Notes: generated by a model not told the origin, from the sequence alone. Counted from the first letter of the stretch, positions 34,085 through 45,276 are shown. The stretch: DNA of 64,000 nt from Clostridiales bacterium (GCA_012521895.1 JAAYLK010000072.1:1-64000), one strand, 5' to 3'. Numbers and translations are program-made.

Positions 34085-35038
34085 ATGCAGCCTTATTCCG
34101 GTGATATTTGCAAAGTACATGGCATCCGCGTCGGTCAGATGCAAAATGAGACCGCCCGCACAGGGGTGACCGTGGTCCTGGGGCCCCGTGAAGGGGCCAT
34201 GGCCGGGGTTTCCGTGCGCGGCGCCGCGCCCGGCACCCGGGAAACCGATGTATTAAAGCCCGGCAACCTGGTGGAGGTCGCCCACGCCATCGTGCTCTCC
34301 GGCGGCAGCGCTTTTGGCCTGGCCGCGGCGGACGGCGTGATGCGCACGCTGGCGCAAACGGGCATTGGCATAGACATGGGCATCGCCCGGGTGCCCATAG
34401 TGCCCGCGGCTGTCCTCTTTGACCTGGGCGTTGGCGACCCCAATGCCGCGCCGGACGCCGCCATGGGCCGCGCCGCGGTGACCACGGCGGGCAAAGAGCT
34501 GCTGCAGGGCTCCTACGGCGCGGGCTGCGGCTGCACCATCGGCAAGCTGGTCCAAAACGCCGTGCCCAGCAAGGGCGGCATCGGCTCCGCCTCCATGACC
34601 CTGCCGGAAGGGGTTACAGTGGGGGCGATTGTGGCGGTCAACGCGGTGGGGGATGTGTATCACCCGCAAACTGGCCAGTGCATCGCCAGCGCCCGGATGC
34701 CCGATGGCAAGCCCATGATGTCAGACGGCCTGCTCTTTGGTTCCTCGCCCATGCCGATGCAAATGCGCATCCCGGCACCGGGCACCAACACCACCATCGG
34801 CGTCATCGCGGTGGACTGCAAGCTGACCAAGGACGAGGTCACCCGCTTGGCGGACGTCGCCCATGGCGGCCTGGCGCGCACCATCCGCCCCAGCCACACG
34901 CAAATGGACGGGGACACCCTGTTTGCCATGGCGACGGAGCGCGTCATGCGTGAAATCAACTTTGTCAAGCTCTGTGCCGCGGCCCAGGAAGTCACCGCCC
35001 GCGCCGTGGCCAACGCCGTGTACTACGCCCAGGCATGA
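34085..35038 (+). CDS. P1 family (DmpA-like) aminopeptidase
   Basis: 317 residues. Ntn-hydrolase-fold peptidases of family S58 (P1/DmpA) cleave themselves before a Ser or Thr that becomes the N-terminal nucleophile. The expected site is NTTIGV (Asn235-Thr236). LSGGSAFGLAAADGV, YGAGCGCTIGK and GGIGSAS match the family. They release N-terminal D- or L-residues or beta-amino acids from small peptides. AAAGGAG lies five bases before the ATG. Its stop overlaps acpS (ATGA). Confidence 0.92.
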   Translation: MQPYSGDICKVHGIRVGQMQNETARTGVTVVLGPREGAMAGVSVRGAAPGTRETDVLKPGNLVEVAHAIVLSGGSAFGLAAADGVMRTLAQTGIGIDMGIARVPIVPAAVLFDLGVGDPNAAPDAAMGRAAVTTAGKELLQGSYGAGCGCTIGKLVQNAVPSKGGIGSASMTLPEGVTVGAIVAVNAVGDVYHPQTGQCIASARMPDGKPMMSDGLLFGSSPMPMQMRIPAPGTNTTIGVIAVDCKLTKDEVTRLADVAHGGLARTIRPSHTQMDGDTLFAMATERVMREINFVKLCAAAQEVTARAVANAVYYAQA

Positions 35039-35412
35039 TCATCGGCGTCGGCACAGACCTGTGTGAAATCAGCCGCATGGCGGGCCTGCTCCAGGACACC
35101 GCCTTCTTAAAGCGGTACTTTGACCCGCGGGAACAGGCCTACATCCTCTCAAAAGGAGTCTTCGCCGCCTCTGCCATGGCGGGCATCTTCGCCGCCAAGG
35201 AAGCCTTTGTCAAGGCCCTGCGCAAGGGCTTTGACGGCATCCGCCCGGAGGACATCCTTGTGCTGCACCGCGAAGGCGGCGCGCCGTATTATGAGCTGCA
35301 AGGCAGCGCGCAGAGCGAGGCGAAGAAGCAGTTGGTCACAAAAAGCCACTTGAGCATCTCCCATGAGGGCGGGCTGGCGGTGGCTTTTTGTGTGCTGGAA
35401 GGAGGCCTTTGA
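35035..35412 (+). CDS. acpS: Holo-[acyl-carrier-protein] synthase
   Basis: 125 residues. It transfers 4'-phosphopantetheine from CoA to the acyl carrier protein. The two signature motifs are IIGVGTDLCEI with the magnesium-binding Asp, and FAAKEAFVKAL. SHLSISHEGG lies near the C-terminus. It overlaps the peptidase gene by four and nnr by one base. The acpS-nnr pairing is common in bacteria. Confidence 0.95.
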   Translation: MIIGVGTDLCEISRMAGLLQDTAFLKRYFDPREQAYILSKGVFAASAMAGIFAAKEAFVKALRKGFDGIRPEDILVLHREGGAPYYELQGSAQSEAKKQLVTKSHLSISHEGGLAVAFCVLEGGL

Positions 35413-36911
35413 TGCAAACCATCCTGATGCCAGCACAGATGCGCCTGCTGGAAGAGCAGGCCTTTTCACTGGGTGTGCCTTCCCTGCTGCTGATGGAGAA
35501 CGCCGCCCGCGGGGCCTATGCTGAAATCATCCGGACATACGGGGATGTACGAGGAAAACAAATCCTGTTTCTGATCGGCACCGGCAACAACGGCGGGGAT
35601 GGCCTGGCGCTGGCGCGGCTGTGCAAGCTGGCCGGCGCCCATCCCTTCCTGGTGCTGACCGGGGAAGTCAAAACCCCGGACGCCCAGGCCAACCTGCGCT
35701 ATGTGAAGGCCTTGGGGATTCCCATGCTGAATTGGACCTCCGCGGTGGCGGAAACCGCCCTGCCCCATGGTGTGGATTTGATTGTGGACGCGGTGTATGG
35801 CACCGGTTTTCATGGTGAACTGCCTGCCCAGGCAGGCCGCCTGTTCCGCTGTGTGGCCCAGTTTCAAGCCCCCTGTGTGGCCATCGACGTGCCCAGCGGT
35901 ATGGACAGCCTGACCGGGCACTTCCATTTGCAGGCCTTGCCCGCAAGCCTGACACTGGCTTTGGGACATTATAAAATCGGCCACCTGCTCACCCGCAGCC
36001 CCGAATTACTTGGCACACTTCACTTGATGCCCATCGGCATCCCGGACAAGGCCTATGAGATTCCAGCATTAGACAACCTGATCACCTCCCTTGATGCGGA
36101 GGACCTGCAAACACGCCTGCCAAAGCGCCTGCCCAATGCCCACAAGGGGGACAATGGCCGGGTGCTGCTGTACATGGGCTCCATGGGCATGGCGGGCGCC
36201 GCCGCGATGGCGGCCCAGGCAGCGGAAGCCTGCCTGCGCTCCGGCGCCGGACTGCTCACCTTCGTGTGCGAGCCGGACTTGATTCCCATTTTCCAGACCC
36301 TGGTGCCAAACGCCACCTGTGTGACCCTGGATCAGGCCAGGAAAAACAGACCAAAGTATGATGTCTTTGCGTCGGGCTGCGGCCTTGGCCAGTCGGAAGC
36401 CATCTGGGAAAACATTTTGTCCCTTTGGGACAGGGAGAAACCCAGCGTCTGGGACGCGGACGCCTTGAACCTGCTGGCGCGGCACCCGATGAACCTGGGG
36501 GGCAAGGCGGTGCTGACGCCCCATCCGGGTGAGGCCGCGCGTTTGCTTGATGCCTCGCCTTCTGACATCGTCTTTGATCCCCTGGCCGCGGCCTTTGAGC
36601 TGCAGCGGCGCTATGGCGGCACGGTGGTTTTGAAAGGCGCCAACACCTTCATCCGCGACGCGCGCAGCACCGCCATCAACCGCGTTGGTTCCCCGGCCCT
36701 GGCCAAGGGCGGCAGCGGGGATGCGCTGGCGGGCATCATCGCCGCCCTCCTGGCGCAGCAAGGAAAGGAAGCGCCCATTGAGTCCGCCAAAACCGCCTGC
36801 CTCTGGCATGGCATGGCCGGCAAAGCGGCGCAAGCGCGTCTGGGCGTTCTCTCGCCCTTGACCGGTGACGTCATCAGCAGCCTGGGGCTGGTCGCGAAAG
36901 CAAACGAATAA
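35412..36911 (+). CDS. nnr: Bifunctional NAD(P)H-hydrate epimerase / ADP-dependent dehydratase
   Basis: 499 residues. The N-terminal YjeF domain (about 1-215; GTGNNGGDGLALARL, DAVYGTGF) epimerises damaged hydrated NAD(P)H. The C-terminal ribokinase-like domain (about 230-499; NAHKGDNGRVLLYMGS in part, LTPHPGEAARL, GGSGDALAGI) dehydrates it with ADP. Together they repair hydrated nicotinamide cofactors. The ATG overlaps the acpS stop (TGATG) and has GGAAGGAGG six bases before it. Last gene of the operon. Confidence 0.95.
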   Translation: MQTILMPAQMRLLEEQAFSLGVPSLLLMENAARGAYAEIIRTYGDVRGKQILFLIGTGNNGGDGLALARLCKLAGAHPFLVLTGEVKTPDAQANLRYVKALGIPMLNWTSAVAETALPHGVDLIVDAVYGTGFHGELPAQAGRLFRCVAQFQAPCVAIDVPSGMDSLTGHFHLQALPASLTLALGHYKIGHLLTRSPELLGTLHLMPIGIPDKAYEIPALDNLITSLDAEDLQTRLPKRLPNAHKGDNGRVLLYMGSMGMAGAAAMAAQAAEACLRSGAGLLTFVCEPDLIPIFQTLVPNATCVTLDQARKNRPKYDVFASGCGLGQSEAIWENILSLWDREKPSVWDADALNLLARHPMNLGGKAVLTPHPGEAARLLDASPSDIVFDPLAAAFELQRRYGGTVVLKGANTFIRDARSTAINRVGSPALAKGGSGDALAGIIAALLAQQGKEAPIESAKTACLWHGMAGKAAQARLGVLSPLTGDVISSLGLVAKANE

Positions 36912-36969
36912 GGAATCACGCTGGTTGCTTTCATCAATAGAAGCCATAAAAACATAGGAAAATGAATAA

Positions 36970-36990
36970 GACCGCAACAACGGCCTTTTT
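36970..36990 (+). terminator. Weak terminator after nnr
   Basis: GACCG / CGGCC arms with one mismatch, 6 nt loop and five T residues, about 58 nt after the stop. Confidence 0.42.
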
Positions 36991-37024
36991 GTTGTCACCC
37001 GGTTACGATCTAATTCCGGATGGA

Positions 37025-38512
<1,488 letters not shown>

Positions 38513-38519
38513 TCAGCGT

Positions 38520-39086
38520 TCAGGCCTGAAGATCTGTTTCTTCAAACAGCTTCATGCCGTTGTGTTTAAAATAATACAGCAGGCTCAAAATGGCCAGCCC
38601 AACGCCCACCCACAGCAGCCACAGGTGTACCGGGTAGCCCCAGGTGTCAAACTCCGCGTGGAAAAAGCAGAGGACAAGGGCGGCCACCGTGACAAACTGA
38701 GCCACCTTGCCAAGCGGCAGGGAATACACAACGATGTGTTTCCTCAGCAACAGAAAACCGCCGATAAACATCAGCAATTCTTTCACCAGCAGGATGAGGA
38801 TGGCCGCCAGGGGTGCGATGCCCTTGATGGCCAGCATCGCCATCACCGACAGCACCATCAGCTTGTCCGCCAGGGGGTCAAACAGCTTGCCAAAGTCGGT
38901 GATCAGGTTGTATTTGCGGGCGATCCAGCCATCCAGCAGGTCCGTCAGGCTGGCAAACACAAACACATACAGGGCTTCGCGCATGAGGCCAATGTGCATC
39001 AGATAAATAAAGACGGGGATGAGCAACAGACGAAGCATCGTCAGGGCGTTGGGGACATTGAAGTTGCTTGGCTTTTCTTTGCGCAT
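38520..39086 (-). CDS. pgsA: CDP-diacylglycerol--glycerol-3-phosphate 3-phosphatidyltransferase
   Basis: 188 residues with several membrane helices. It makes phosphatidylglycerol phosphate. The CDP-alcohol phosphotransferase motif (D-x2-D-G-x2-A-R-x8-G-x3-D-x3-D) is intact: DLLDGWIAR followed by GKLFDPLAD. The ATG follows AGGAGG by five bases. First gene of a pgsA-guaB unit. Confidence 0.95.
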   Translation of the reverse strand: MRKEKPSNFNVPNALTMLRLLLIPVFIYLMHIGLMREALYVFVFASLTDLLDGWIARKYNLITDFGKLFDPLADKLMVLSVMAMLAIKGIAPLAAILILLVKELLMFIGGFLLLRKHIVVYSLPLGKVAQFVTVAALVLCFFHAEFDTWGYPVHLWLLWVGVGLAILSLLYYFKHNGMKLFEETDLQA

Positions 39087-39108
39087 TGCGTCCTCCTGAA
39101 TATGCCGC

Positions 39109-39137
39109 ATTATACCACGCGAAGTGCCCGCTCACAA
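39109..39137 (-). promoter_or_regulatory. Promoter of pgsA-guaB
   Basis: Minus strand: TTGTGA, 17 nt spacer, perfect TATAAT, 23 nt before the pgsA start. Confidence 0.65.
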
Positions 39138-39222
39138 TTGACCCTCAGGACAAAATCGTCACAAACCGGGCAAGATATGCCATGGCGCTTTCTGGTCTTT
39201 GTTTGTTTCCAGCCTTGGTTCA

Positions 39223-39251
39223 TTGACTGCCTGAAAAAGCGATGCTATCGT
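39223..39251 (+). promoter_or_regulatory. Promoter of the ATP-grasp/esterase genes
   Basis: TTGACT, 17 nt spacer, TATCGT, 60 nt before the ATP-grasp start. Divergent from the pgsA promoter. Confidence 0.6.
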
Positions 39252-39311
39252 ATGCGGCAAGATTGTGCTTTGTACACATTCTTTGACATTTTATCAACAG
39301 GAAGTGAATTA

Positions 39312-40505
39312 ATGAATTTTGTATTTATTTCACCGCATTTTCCGTCCCACTTCTGGCGTTTTTGCGCGGCCCTGAATGAAAAGGGCATCAAGGTGCTGGG
39401 CATCGCCGACGTGCCCCATGACCAGCTGCTGCCCGAACTGCAAGCCGCGCTGTCGGATTACTACCAGGTGCATTCGCTTGAGGACGGGGACGCGGTGCTG
39501 AAGGCCATCGGCTGGTTCATTCACCGCCATGGCAGGATCGACTGGATTGAGTCCAACAACGAATACTGGCTGACCCAGGACGCCTGGCTGCGCACCATGT
39601 TCAATGTCACCACCGGCCCCCAACTGGTTGTGATGGACAGCTACAAGCGCAAATCCGCGATGAAGGCGGTGTATAAGAAGGCGGGCATCATGTCCGCGCC
39701 CGCCATCATCGCGACCACCCTGGATGATGCCCTCGGCTTTATAAAAAAAGTAGGCTATCCCCTGGTCGCCAAGCCTGACACCGGCGTTGGCGCCAATGAC
39801 ACCTACCAAATCAATGATGAAGCCCAGCTGCGCGCCTTCTTTCACAAGCAGCCCCTGCGGCCCTACCTTCTGGAACAGTTCGTCAACGGAGAAATCTGTT
39901 CCTATGACGCCCTGATTGGTTCGCAGGGCCAGCCCCTGTATGAGACCGGCAACATCACCCGTGTATCCGTCATGGACGTGGTGAACGAAAAAATCGAATC
40001 CATCTACATGATCGTCCCGCAATTGGCAAAGGATTTGGAGGCGCTGGGCCGCAGGACGGTGGATGCCTTCCAGGTGAAATCCAGGCTGGTGCACTTTGAG
40101 TTTTTCCGCTTGAAGGAAGACCAGGAAGGCCTGGGCAAGAAGGGGGACCTGCTGGGGCTGGAAGTCAACATGCGCCCCTCCGGCGGTTTTACGCCTGACA
40201 TGATTAACTACGCCGGCAGCGTGGACATCCACCGCCTGTTTGCCGAGATGGTAAGCCAGGACCGGGTTCACTTGGTCGAGAACCGCAAGAAGTATTTCTG
40301 CGTCTTTGTTGGCCTCCAGGATGTGCGCGCCTATGCCCATTCCCATCAGGACTTGATTGCTGACTGGGGCCACCGCATCGTCCACCACGACCGCATGCCC
40401 GAGGCCCTCTCCGGTGCCATGGGCAACCAGATTTACCTGGCCCAGTGCCTGTCGCGTGATGAGGTGGACGCCTTTGTGGCCTACGCCTGTGAGCGCCAGC
40501 CATGA
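39312..40505 (+). CDS. ATP-grasp domain protein, uncharacterised ligase
   Basis: 397 residues. A pre-ATP-grasp segment (MNFVFISPHFP to about 110) is followed by an ATP-grasp fold: GYPLVAKPDTGVGA, the hinge YLLEQFVNGEICSYD and the metal-binding EVNMRPSGGFTPD. ATP-grasp enzymes join a carboxylate to an amine or thiol through an acyl phosphate. The substrate is unknown. The ATG follows GGAAG by seven bases; upstream frame is unsupported. The next gene, an esterase, overlaps it by four bases, so the two should act together. Confidence 0.85.
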   Translation: MNFVFISPHFPSHFWRFCAALNEKGIKVLGIADVPHDQLLPELQAALSDYYQVHSLEDGDAVLKAIGWFIHRHGRIDWIESNNEYWLTQDAWLRTMFNVTTGPQLVVMDSYKRKSAMKAVYKKAGIMSAPAIIATTLDDALGFIKKVGYPLVAKPDTGVGANDTYQINDEAQLRAFFHKQPLRPYLLEQFVNGEICSYDALIGSQGQPLYETGNITRVSVMDVVNEKIESIYMIVPQLAKDLEALGRRTVDAFQVKSRLVHFEFFRLKEDQEGLGKKGDLLGLEVNMRPSGGFTPDMINYAGSVDIHRLFAEMVSQDRVHLVENRKKYFCVFVGLQDVRAYAHSHQDLIADWGHRIVHHDRMPEALSGAMGNQIYLAQCLSRDEVDAFVAYACERQP

Positions 40506-41242
40506 TGCGGCGGGAGAGCGGCTTTTACAGCCACATTCTCAACCAGGAATTAAGCACGGTGATGTATGGCCACACCGGCCAGCCCTGCCTGGTGTTCCCC
40601 TCTCAAAACGGTAACAGCCGGGATTTTGAGGGCTTTGGCATGGTGGAGGTGTGCAGGCCCTGGATTGAGCAGGGCAAGTTGCGCCTGTATTGTGTGGACA
40701 GCGTGGACGAGCAGACCTGGTCGGCCTACCACCTGCCCCCGGACGGCAGGATGCGCCGTCACGAAGCCTGGTTTCACCACCTGATGGACGAATACGTGCC
40801 CTTCATTTACCGTGACAGCGGCTTTGAGGAGCGGCTGATGACCCTGGGCTGCAGCCTGGGCGCCTTCCACGCGGCCAACGCCCTCTTCCGCCGCCCGGAC
40901 CTCTTTGGCAGCGTCATCGCCCTGTCCGGCGCTTATGACGCGCGCTGGCTGCTGATGGACTACATGGATGAGCTGGTCTACCTGAATTCACCCTTGGACA
41001 GCATCCGCGGCATGGACGCCAACCATCCCTATGTGCAGCTGTACAATGACAGCCGCATTATCCTCTGCTGCGGCCAGGGCGCCTGGGAGGATGAGATGCT
41101 GCGCTCCGTCCGCTTGTTGGAGCAGGCCATGCGGGAAAAGGGCATCCATCCCTGGGTGGACATCTGGGGCCAGGATGTCAACCACGACTGGGACTGGTGG
41201 AAAAAGCAGCTGGCCTATTTTCTTGGGAAATTGTTTGACTGA
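40502..41242 (+). CDS. Esterase-fold protein coupled to the ATP-grasp gene
   Basis: 246 residues. An alpha/beta hydrolase of the putative esterase (esterase D-like) type without signal peptide. The nucleophile elbow is GCSLGAFHA. The base is the His in DVNHDWDWWKKQ, and Asp residues nearby could complete the triad. YGHTGQPCLVFPSQNG near the N-terminus forms the oxyanion strand. Its ATG overlaps the ATP-grasp stop. It may release or transfer the ligase product, but no substrate is known. Confidence 0.82.
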   Translation: MMRRESGFYSHILNQELSTVMYGHTGQPCLVFPSQNGNSRDFEGFGMVEVCRPWIEQGKLRLYCVDSVDEQTWSAYHLPPDGRMRRHEAWFHHLMDEYVPFIYRDSGFEERLMTLGCSLGAFHAANALFRRPDLFGSVIALSGAYDARWLLMDYMDELVYLNSPLDSIRGMDANHPYVQLYNDSRIILCCGQGAWEDEMLRSVRLLEQAMREKGIHPWVDIWGQDVNHDWDWWKKQLAYFLGKLFD

Positions 41243-41262
41243 TTAAAGCTTTGGAGGGTCGT

Positions 41263-41637
41263 ATGGCGCGATTAAAAGGGTTTTTGATCATCCTCTTGTG
41301 CAACCTGGCGGGCAACCTGGTCATCACCCTGATCGGCCTGCCCTTTCCGGGCTCGGTGCTGGGCATGCTGCTCCTGCTGGGCTTGCTCCTTGGCCGCGCG
41401 GTGAAGCTGGAAACGGTCGAATCCACCGCCAACCTGCTCATCAGCCTGATGATGCTGTTCATTTTGCCGGGTGCGGTCAACATGATGAACGTGTTTGACA
41501 AGTTCACCGGCATCATCGTTCAGCTGCTGGTCATCGCCACCGCAGCCTCGGTGCTGACTTTGATTTCCTCCGCCCTGGTGGCGGACAAGCTGGCGCTGCT
41601 TGTAAACCGCGACAAGAAAACGGAGGATGCAGTATGA
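41263..41637 (+). CDS. lrgA: LrgA/CidA family holin-like protein
   Basis: 124 residues, four hydrophobic helices, with LIGLPFPGSVLGMLLLLGLL typical of the CidA/LrgA family. Family members were described as holin-like or antiholin-like and later linked to export of pyruvate or other overflow metabolites. GGAGG lies five bases before the ATG. The stop overlaps lrgB (ATGA). Confidence 0.9.
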   Translation: MARLKGFLIILLCNLAGNLVITLIGLPFPGSVLGMLLLLGLLLGRAVKLETVESTANLLISLMMLFILPGAVNMMNVFDKFTGIIVQLLVIATAASVLTLISSALVADKLALLVNRDKKTEDAV

Positions 41638-42335
41638 GCTGGGCAGATGTCACCAACAACCCCTTGTTTGGCTTCACCCTCACGGTGTTGACCATGTTCT
41701 TGTTTTCTACCTTGCTGCACCGCGCCAAGACGCCACTGCTCAACCCTTTTCTGTTCTCCGCCGCGGCCATCATCATCTTTCTGCTGGTGACCAAGACGCC
41801 CTACGCCCACTATGAAAAAGGCGCGTCCATCCTGGCCTTCTTCATGGGGCCCACCATCGTGGCCCTGGCGGTCCCCCTGTACAAACAAATTGATAAATTG
41901 AAGGCCAATGCCTTGCCGGTGCTGGCGGGTATCGCCGTCGGCGTTCTGGTGTCCCTGGTCAGTGGGATTGGCTTGTCGCTGCTGTTTGGTTTGAGCCGTG
42001 AGATGGCGGTGTCCATGGCGCCCAAGGGGGCGACCAGCGCCATCTCCATGAACCTGGCCCAGACCTTTGGCGGGGACCCGGCTTTGACCGTGGCCTTTGT
42101 CAACCTCACCGGCATCACCGGCTACATGCTGGGCACCAAGGTGTTTTCCCTGCTGCGTGTCAAAAGCCCGGTGGCCAAGGGCATTGCCCTGGGTACCACG
42201 GCGCATGCCATGGGCACCAAGCTGGCCTTTGACCTGGGGGAGGAGGAAGGCGCAATGAGCTCCCTGGCCATTGGCCTGGCCGGGGTATTCACGTCCCTGC
42301 TGATGCCGCTGGCCATGGGCTTGTTCGGTTTGTGA
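41634..42335 (+). CDS. lrgB: LrgB/CidB family membrane protein
   Basis: 233 residues, hydrophobic throughout. FMGPTIVALAVPLYKQ, APKGATSAISM and GTTAHAMGTKLAF are family signatures. It works with LrgA in murein-hydrolase control or metabolite export. No LytSR regulator pair is visible in the window. The gene ends at a strong bidirectional terminator. Confidence 0.94.
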   Translation: MSWADVTNNPLFGFTLTVLTMFLFSTLLHRAKTPLLNPFLFSAAAIIIFLLVTKTPYAHYEKGASILAFFMGPTIVALAVPLYKQIDKLKANALPVLAGIAVGVLVSLVSGIGLSLLFGLSREMAVSMAPKGATSAISMNLAQTFGGDPALTVAFVNLTGITGYMLGTKVFSLLRVKSPVAKGIALGTTAHAMGTKLAFDLGEEEGAMSSLAIGLAGVFTSLLMPLAMGLFGL

Positions 42336-42348
42336 TTTCTTAGAAGGA

Positions 42349-42394
42349 CAAAAATGCCGGGCGGTGATTGCTTTCACTGCCCGGCATTGTGTTT
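42349..42394. terminator. Bidirectional terminator between lrgB and clpB
   Basis: A 14 bp stem (AATGCCGGGCGGTG with CACTGCCCGGCATT, one G-T pair) and an 8 nt loop. T-rich tracts follow on both strands, TTTT to the right and TTTTT on the minus strand. Confidence 0.9.
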
Positions 42395-42401
42395 TGTCGT
42401 T

Positions 42402-45035
42402 TTAGTTGACCGTGCCGCTGAACTCCTGCGCCGCGGACACCGTGATTTTGAAGCTGTCATTGTCATCCGCTTCCACCACCAGGGTGTCACCGGGCTTGGC
42501 CAGGCCTTCAATCAAGGCGCGGGCGATGCGGGTCTCAATCTGGCTTTGAATCAGCCGCTTCATGGGCCTTGCGCCATAGACCGGGTCATAGCCCTGGGCC
42601 ATCAGGCGTTCGCCGGCGTCGGTGCTAAGCACCAATCCAAGCTGCTTGTCTGCCAGGCGCTCGCGCAGGCGGTTGATTTGCAGAGCGATAATCTGCTCAA
42701 TCTGATCCCGGGTGAGCGGGGTAAAGAAGACCGTCTCGTCGATGCGGTTTAGGAACTCCGGCCGGAAGTGCCCGCGCAGCAAGGTTCTGACCTGCTCACG
42801 CGTGTGCTCGTCCAGCGCGCCTTCCTCGGAGATGCCTTCCAGAATCAGGGAGGAGCCCAGGTTGCTGGTCATGATGAGGATGGTGTTCTTGAAGTCCACC
42901 GTGCGACCCTGGCTGTCGGTCACCCGGCCGTCATCCAGAATCTGCAGCAGTACATTGAAGACATCCGGGTGTGCTTTTTCCAACTCGTCAAACAGGATGA
43001 CGGAGTAGGGCTTCCTGCGCACGGCCTCAGTCAGCTGGCCGCCTTCTTCATAGCCCACGTAGCCAGGAGGGGCGCCGATTAAGCGGGAGACGGAGAACTT
43101 CTCCATGTACTCGCTCATGTCAATACGCACCAGCATTTTTTCATCATCAAACAGGTTCTGCGCCAGGGCTTTGGCCAGCTCCGTTTTGCCCACGCCCGTG
43201 GGGCCTAAGAAGAGGAAAGAGCCAATCGGGCGCGCTTCATCGGAGATGCCCGCGCGGGAGCGCAGGATGGCGTCCGAAATCAGCTGGATGGCCTCATCCT
43301 GGCCGATGACCCGCTCATGCAGGGTATTAGGCAGGCTCAGCAGCTTCTCACGGTCGCTCTCCAGCAGTTTGCTCACCGGGATGCCGGTCCAGCGGCCCAC
43401 GATGCGGGCGATTTCGTCTTCAGTGACCTTGTCGCGCAGGTAGATGGCCTTGCTGTGCTCGCTGTCGCGCTCCTCCTGCTTTGCCAGTTCCTGCTGCAAG
43501 CGGGGTAGGTCGCCGTATTTCAGTTGGGCGGCGGTGTTCAGGTCATAGCCGCGCTCGGCCTGGGCGATTTTGGCATTGACCTGTTCAATCTCCTCGCGCA
43601 GTTTCCGGGTTTTGCCGATGTCGGTTTTCTCGTTTTCCCATTTGGCGGTCATCTGGGCATACTGCTCGCGCAGCTGCGCCAACTCCTCTGATAAGGCCTG
43701 CAGCCTGCCTTGGGACAGGCGGTCGCTCTCTTTCTTAAGGGCCGCTTCCTCAATCTCCAACTGCATGATCTTGCGCCGCACCTCGTCCAGTTCCTGGGGC
43801 ATGGAGTCCATCTCCGTGCGGATCATGGCGCAGGCCTCGTCCACCAGGTCAATGGCCTTGTCCGGCAGAAAGCGGTCGGAGATGTAACGGTGGGAGAGGG
43901 TGGCGGCGGCAATCAGCGCGCCGTCCTGGATTTTGACGCCGTGGAAGACCTCATACCGCTCCTGCAAGCCGCGCAGGATGGAGATGGTGTCCTCCACCGT
44001 TGGCTCTTCCACCAGCACTGGCTGGAAGCGGCGCTCCAGGGCGGCGTCTTTTTCAATGTGCAGCCGATATTCATTGAGCGTGGTGGCGCCGATGCAGTGC
44101 AGTTCACCCCGGGCCAGCATGGGTTTTAACAGGTTGCCAGCGTCCATGGCACCCTCGGCCTTGCCGGCGCCCACGATGGTGTGCAGCTCGTCAATGAACA
44201 GCAAAATCTGCCCGTCGCTCTGCTTAACCTCGGCCAGCACGGCTTTCAAGCGCTCCTCAAATTCACCGCGGAACTTGGCGCCCGCGATGAGGGCGCCCAT
44301 GTCCAGGGAAAAGATGCTGCGTTTTTTCAGGTTGTCCGGCACGTCGCCGCGCACGATGCGCTGGGCCAGGCCTTCGGCGATGGCGGTTTTGCCCACGCCG
44401 GGCTCGCCAATCAGCACCGGGTTGTTCTTGGTCTTGCGGCTCAAGATGCGGATGACATCACGGATTTCGCTGTCACGCCCGATGACCGGGTCCAGCTTCT
44501 GGTTGCGCGCCAGCAGGGTCAGGTCGCTGCCGTACTTGGCCAACGCGTCATAGCTGTCCTCGGGCGTGTCGCTGGTGACCCGGGCCGCGCCGCGCACCTG
44601 GGACAGGGCTTTTAAGAAGTCATCTTCCTTGATGGCAAAGCGCGTAAACAGGGCGGCCATGCCGCGGTCCGCCGCGCGCAGCAGCCCTAAAAAGAGGTGC
44701 TCAACAGAGATGTACTCATCCTTCATCTGCTCCGCGGCGTCGTTGGCTTCGCGCAGGGCCTTGTCCATCTCCTGGGAGACATAGGTCTTGCCTTCCTCGC
44801 GCGCGCTGGAACGCACCCTGGGCAAGCGTTCCACCTCGTCCACGGCGTTTTGCTTCAGCCCCTGCGCGTTCTTGCCCATGCGGGAAAGCAGCTGGGGGAT
44901 GAGGCTGTTGTCGTCTTCCAGCAGCGCTGAGAGCAAGTGGGCCTGCTCCAGGGTCTGGTTGGTGTACTCACCCGCCAGGCGCTGGGCGTCCTGGATGGCT
45001 TCCATGCTCTTTTGTGTATATCTGTTTTGGTTCAT
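42402..45035 (-). CDS. clpB: ATP-dependent disaggregase ClpB
   Basis: 877 residues. ClpB resolves protein aggregates with the DnaK system. The N domain (1-150) with two Clp_N repeats, first AAA+ module with GEPGVGKT (210-217), a coiled-coil middle domain (about 410-530) and a second AAA+ module with GPTGVGKT are all present. The C-terminus lacks the ClpP-docking loop expected of ClpA/ClpX. GAGG precedes the ATG. It is monocistronic, with a CtsR-like box next to its promoter. Confidence 0.96.
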   Translation of the reverse strand: MNQNRYTQKSMEAIQDAQRLAGEYTNQTLEQAHLLSALLEDDNSLIPQLLSRMGKNAQGLKQNAVDEVERLPRVRSSAREEGKTYVSQEMDKALREANDAAEQMKDEYISVEHLFLGLLRAADRGMAALFTRFAIKEDDFLKALSQVRGAARVTSDTPEDSYDALAKYGSDLTLLARNQKLDPVIGRDSEIRDVIRILSRKTKNNPVLIGEPGVGKTAIAEGLAQRIVRGDVPDNLKKRSIFSLDMGALIAGAKFRGEFEERLKAVLAEVKQSDGQILLFIDELHTIVGAGKAEGAMDAGNLLKPMLARGELHCIGATTLNEYRLHIEKDAALERRFQPVLVEEPTVEDTISILRGLQERYEVFHGVKIQDGALIAAATLSHRYISDRFLPDKAIDLVDEACAMIRTEMDSMPQELDEVRRKIMQLEIEEAALKKESDRLSQGRLQALSEELAQLREQYAQMTAKWENEKTDIGKTRKLREEIEQVNAKIAQAERGYDLNTAAQLKYGDLPRLQQELAKQEERDSEHSKAIYLRDKVTEDEIARIVGRWTGIPVSKLLESDREKLLSLPNTLHERVIGQDEAIQLISDAILRSRAGISDEARPIGSFLFLGPTGVGKTELAKALAQNLFDDEKMLVRIDMSEYMEKFSVSRLIGAPPGYVGYEEGGQLTEAVRRKPYSVILFDELEKAHPDVFNVLLQILDDGRVTDSQGRTVDFKNTILIMTSNLGSSLILEGISEEGALDEHTREQVRTLLRGHFRPEFLNRIDETVFFTPLTRDQIEQIIALQINRLRERLADKQLGLVLSTDAGERLMAQGYDPVYGARPMKRLIQSQIETRIARALIEGLAKPGDTLVVEADDNDSFKITVSAAQEFSGTVN

Positions 45036-45069
45036 GCCGTTCTACCTCGTTCCTTCGTCGCAGCCAAAG

Positions 45070-45086
45070 ACTGACCATCTTTGACC
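45070..45086 (-). promoter_or_regulatory. CtsR-type operator of clpB
   Basis: Minus strand GGTCAAA-GAT-GGTCAGT. The CtsR consensus is two GGTCAAA heptads three bases apart; the second heptad has two mismatches. It directly follows the -10 box, where bound CtsR would block transcription. Confidence 0.68.
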
Positions 45087-45094
45087 ATAACCTA

Positions 45095-45122
45095 ATTATA
45101 ATCCTTTTTATACTGCCGTCAA
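45095..45122 (-). promoter_or_regulatory. Promoter of clpB
   Basis: Minus strand: TTGACG, 16 nt spacer, perfect TATAAT, 60 nt before the clpB start and immediately upstream of the CtsR-like box. Confidence 0.78.
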
Positions 45123-45211
45123 GTGTTTTGAACAAGTTTTCTGTCCAATGTACATGGAAATGAACAATGTCTCAATAACCCGAAAAGATACAGATTTTCC
45201 CCATGATTTTC

Positions 45212-45239
45212 TTGACAAGGCGGAAGGAGTGGGTACAAT
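45212..45239 (+). promoter_or_regulatory. Promoter of the carbohydrate operon
   Basis: TTGACA, 16 nt spacer, TACAAT. The transcript would carry a leader of about 67 nt with the palindrome at 45277. Confidence 0.68.
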
Positions 45240-45276
45240 TGAAAGCAGTTAGGAATCCGCCCAAATCATAAGAAAC

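Noticed and set aside
39120-39142. lac-operator-like TTGTGAGCGG near the pgsA promoter
   Set aside because: Only half of the operator matches and no symmetric second half is present; chance similarity.
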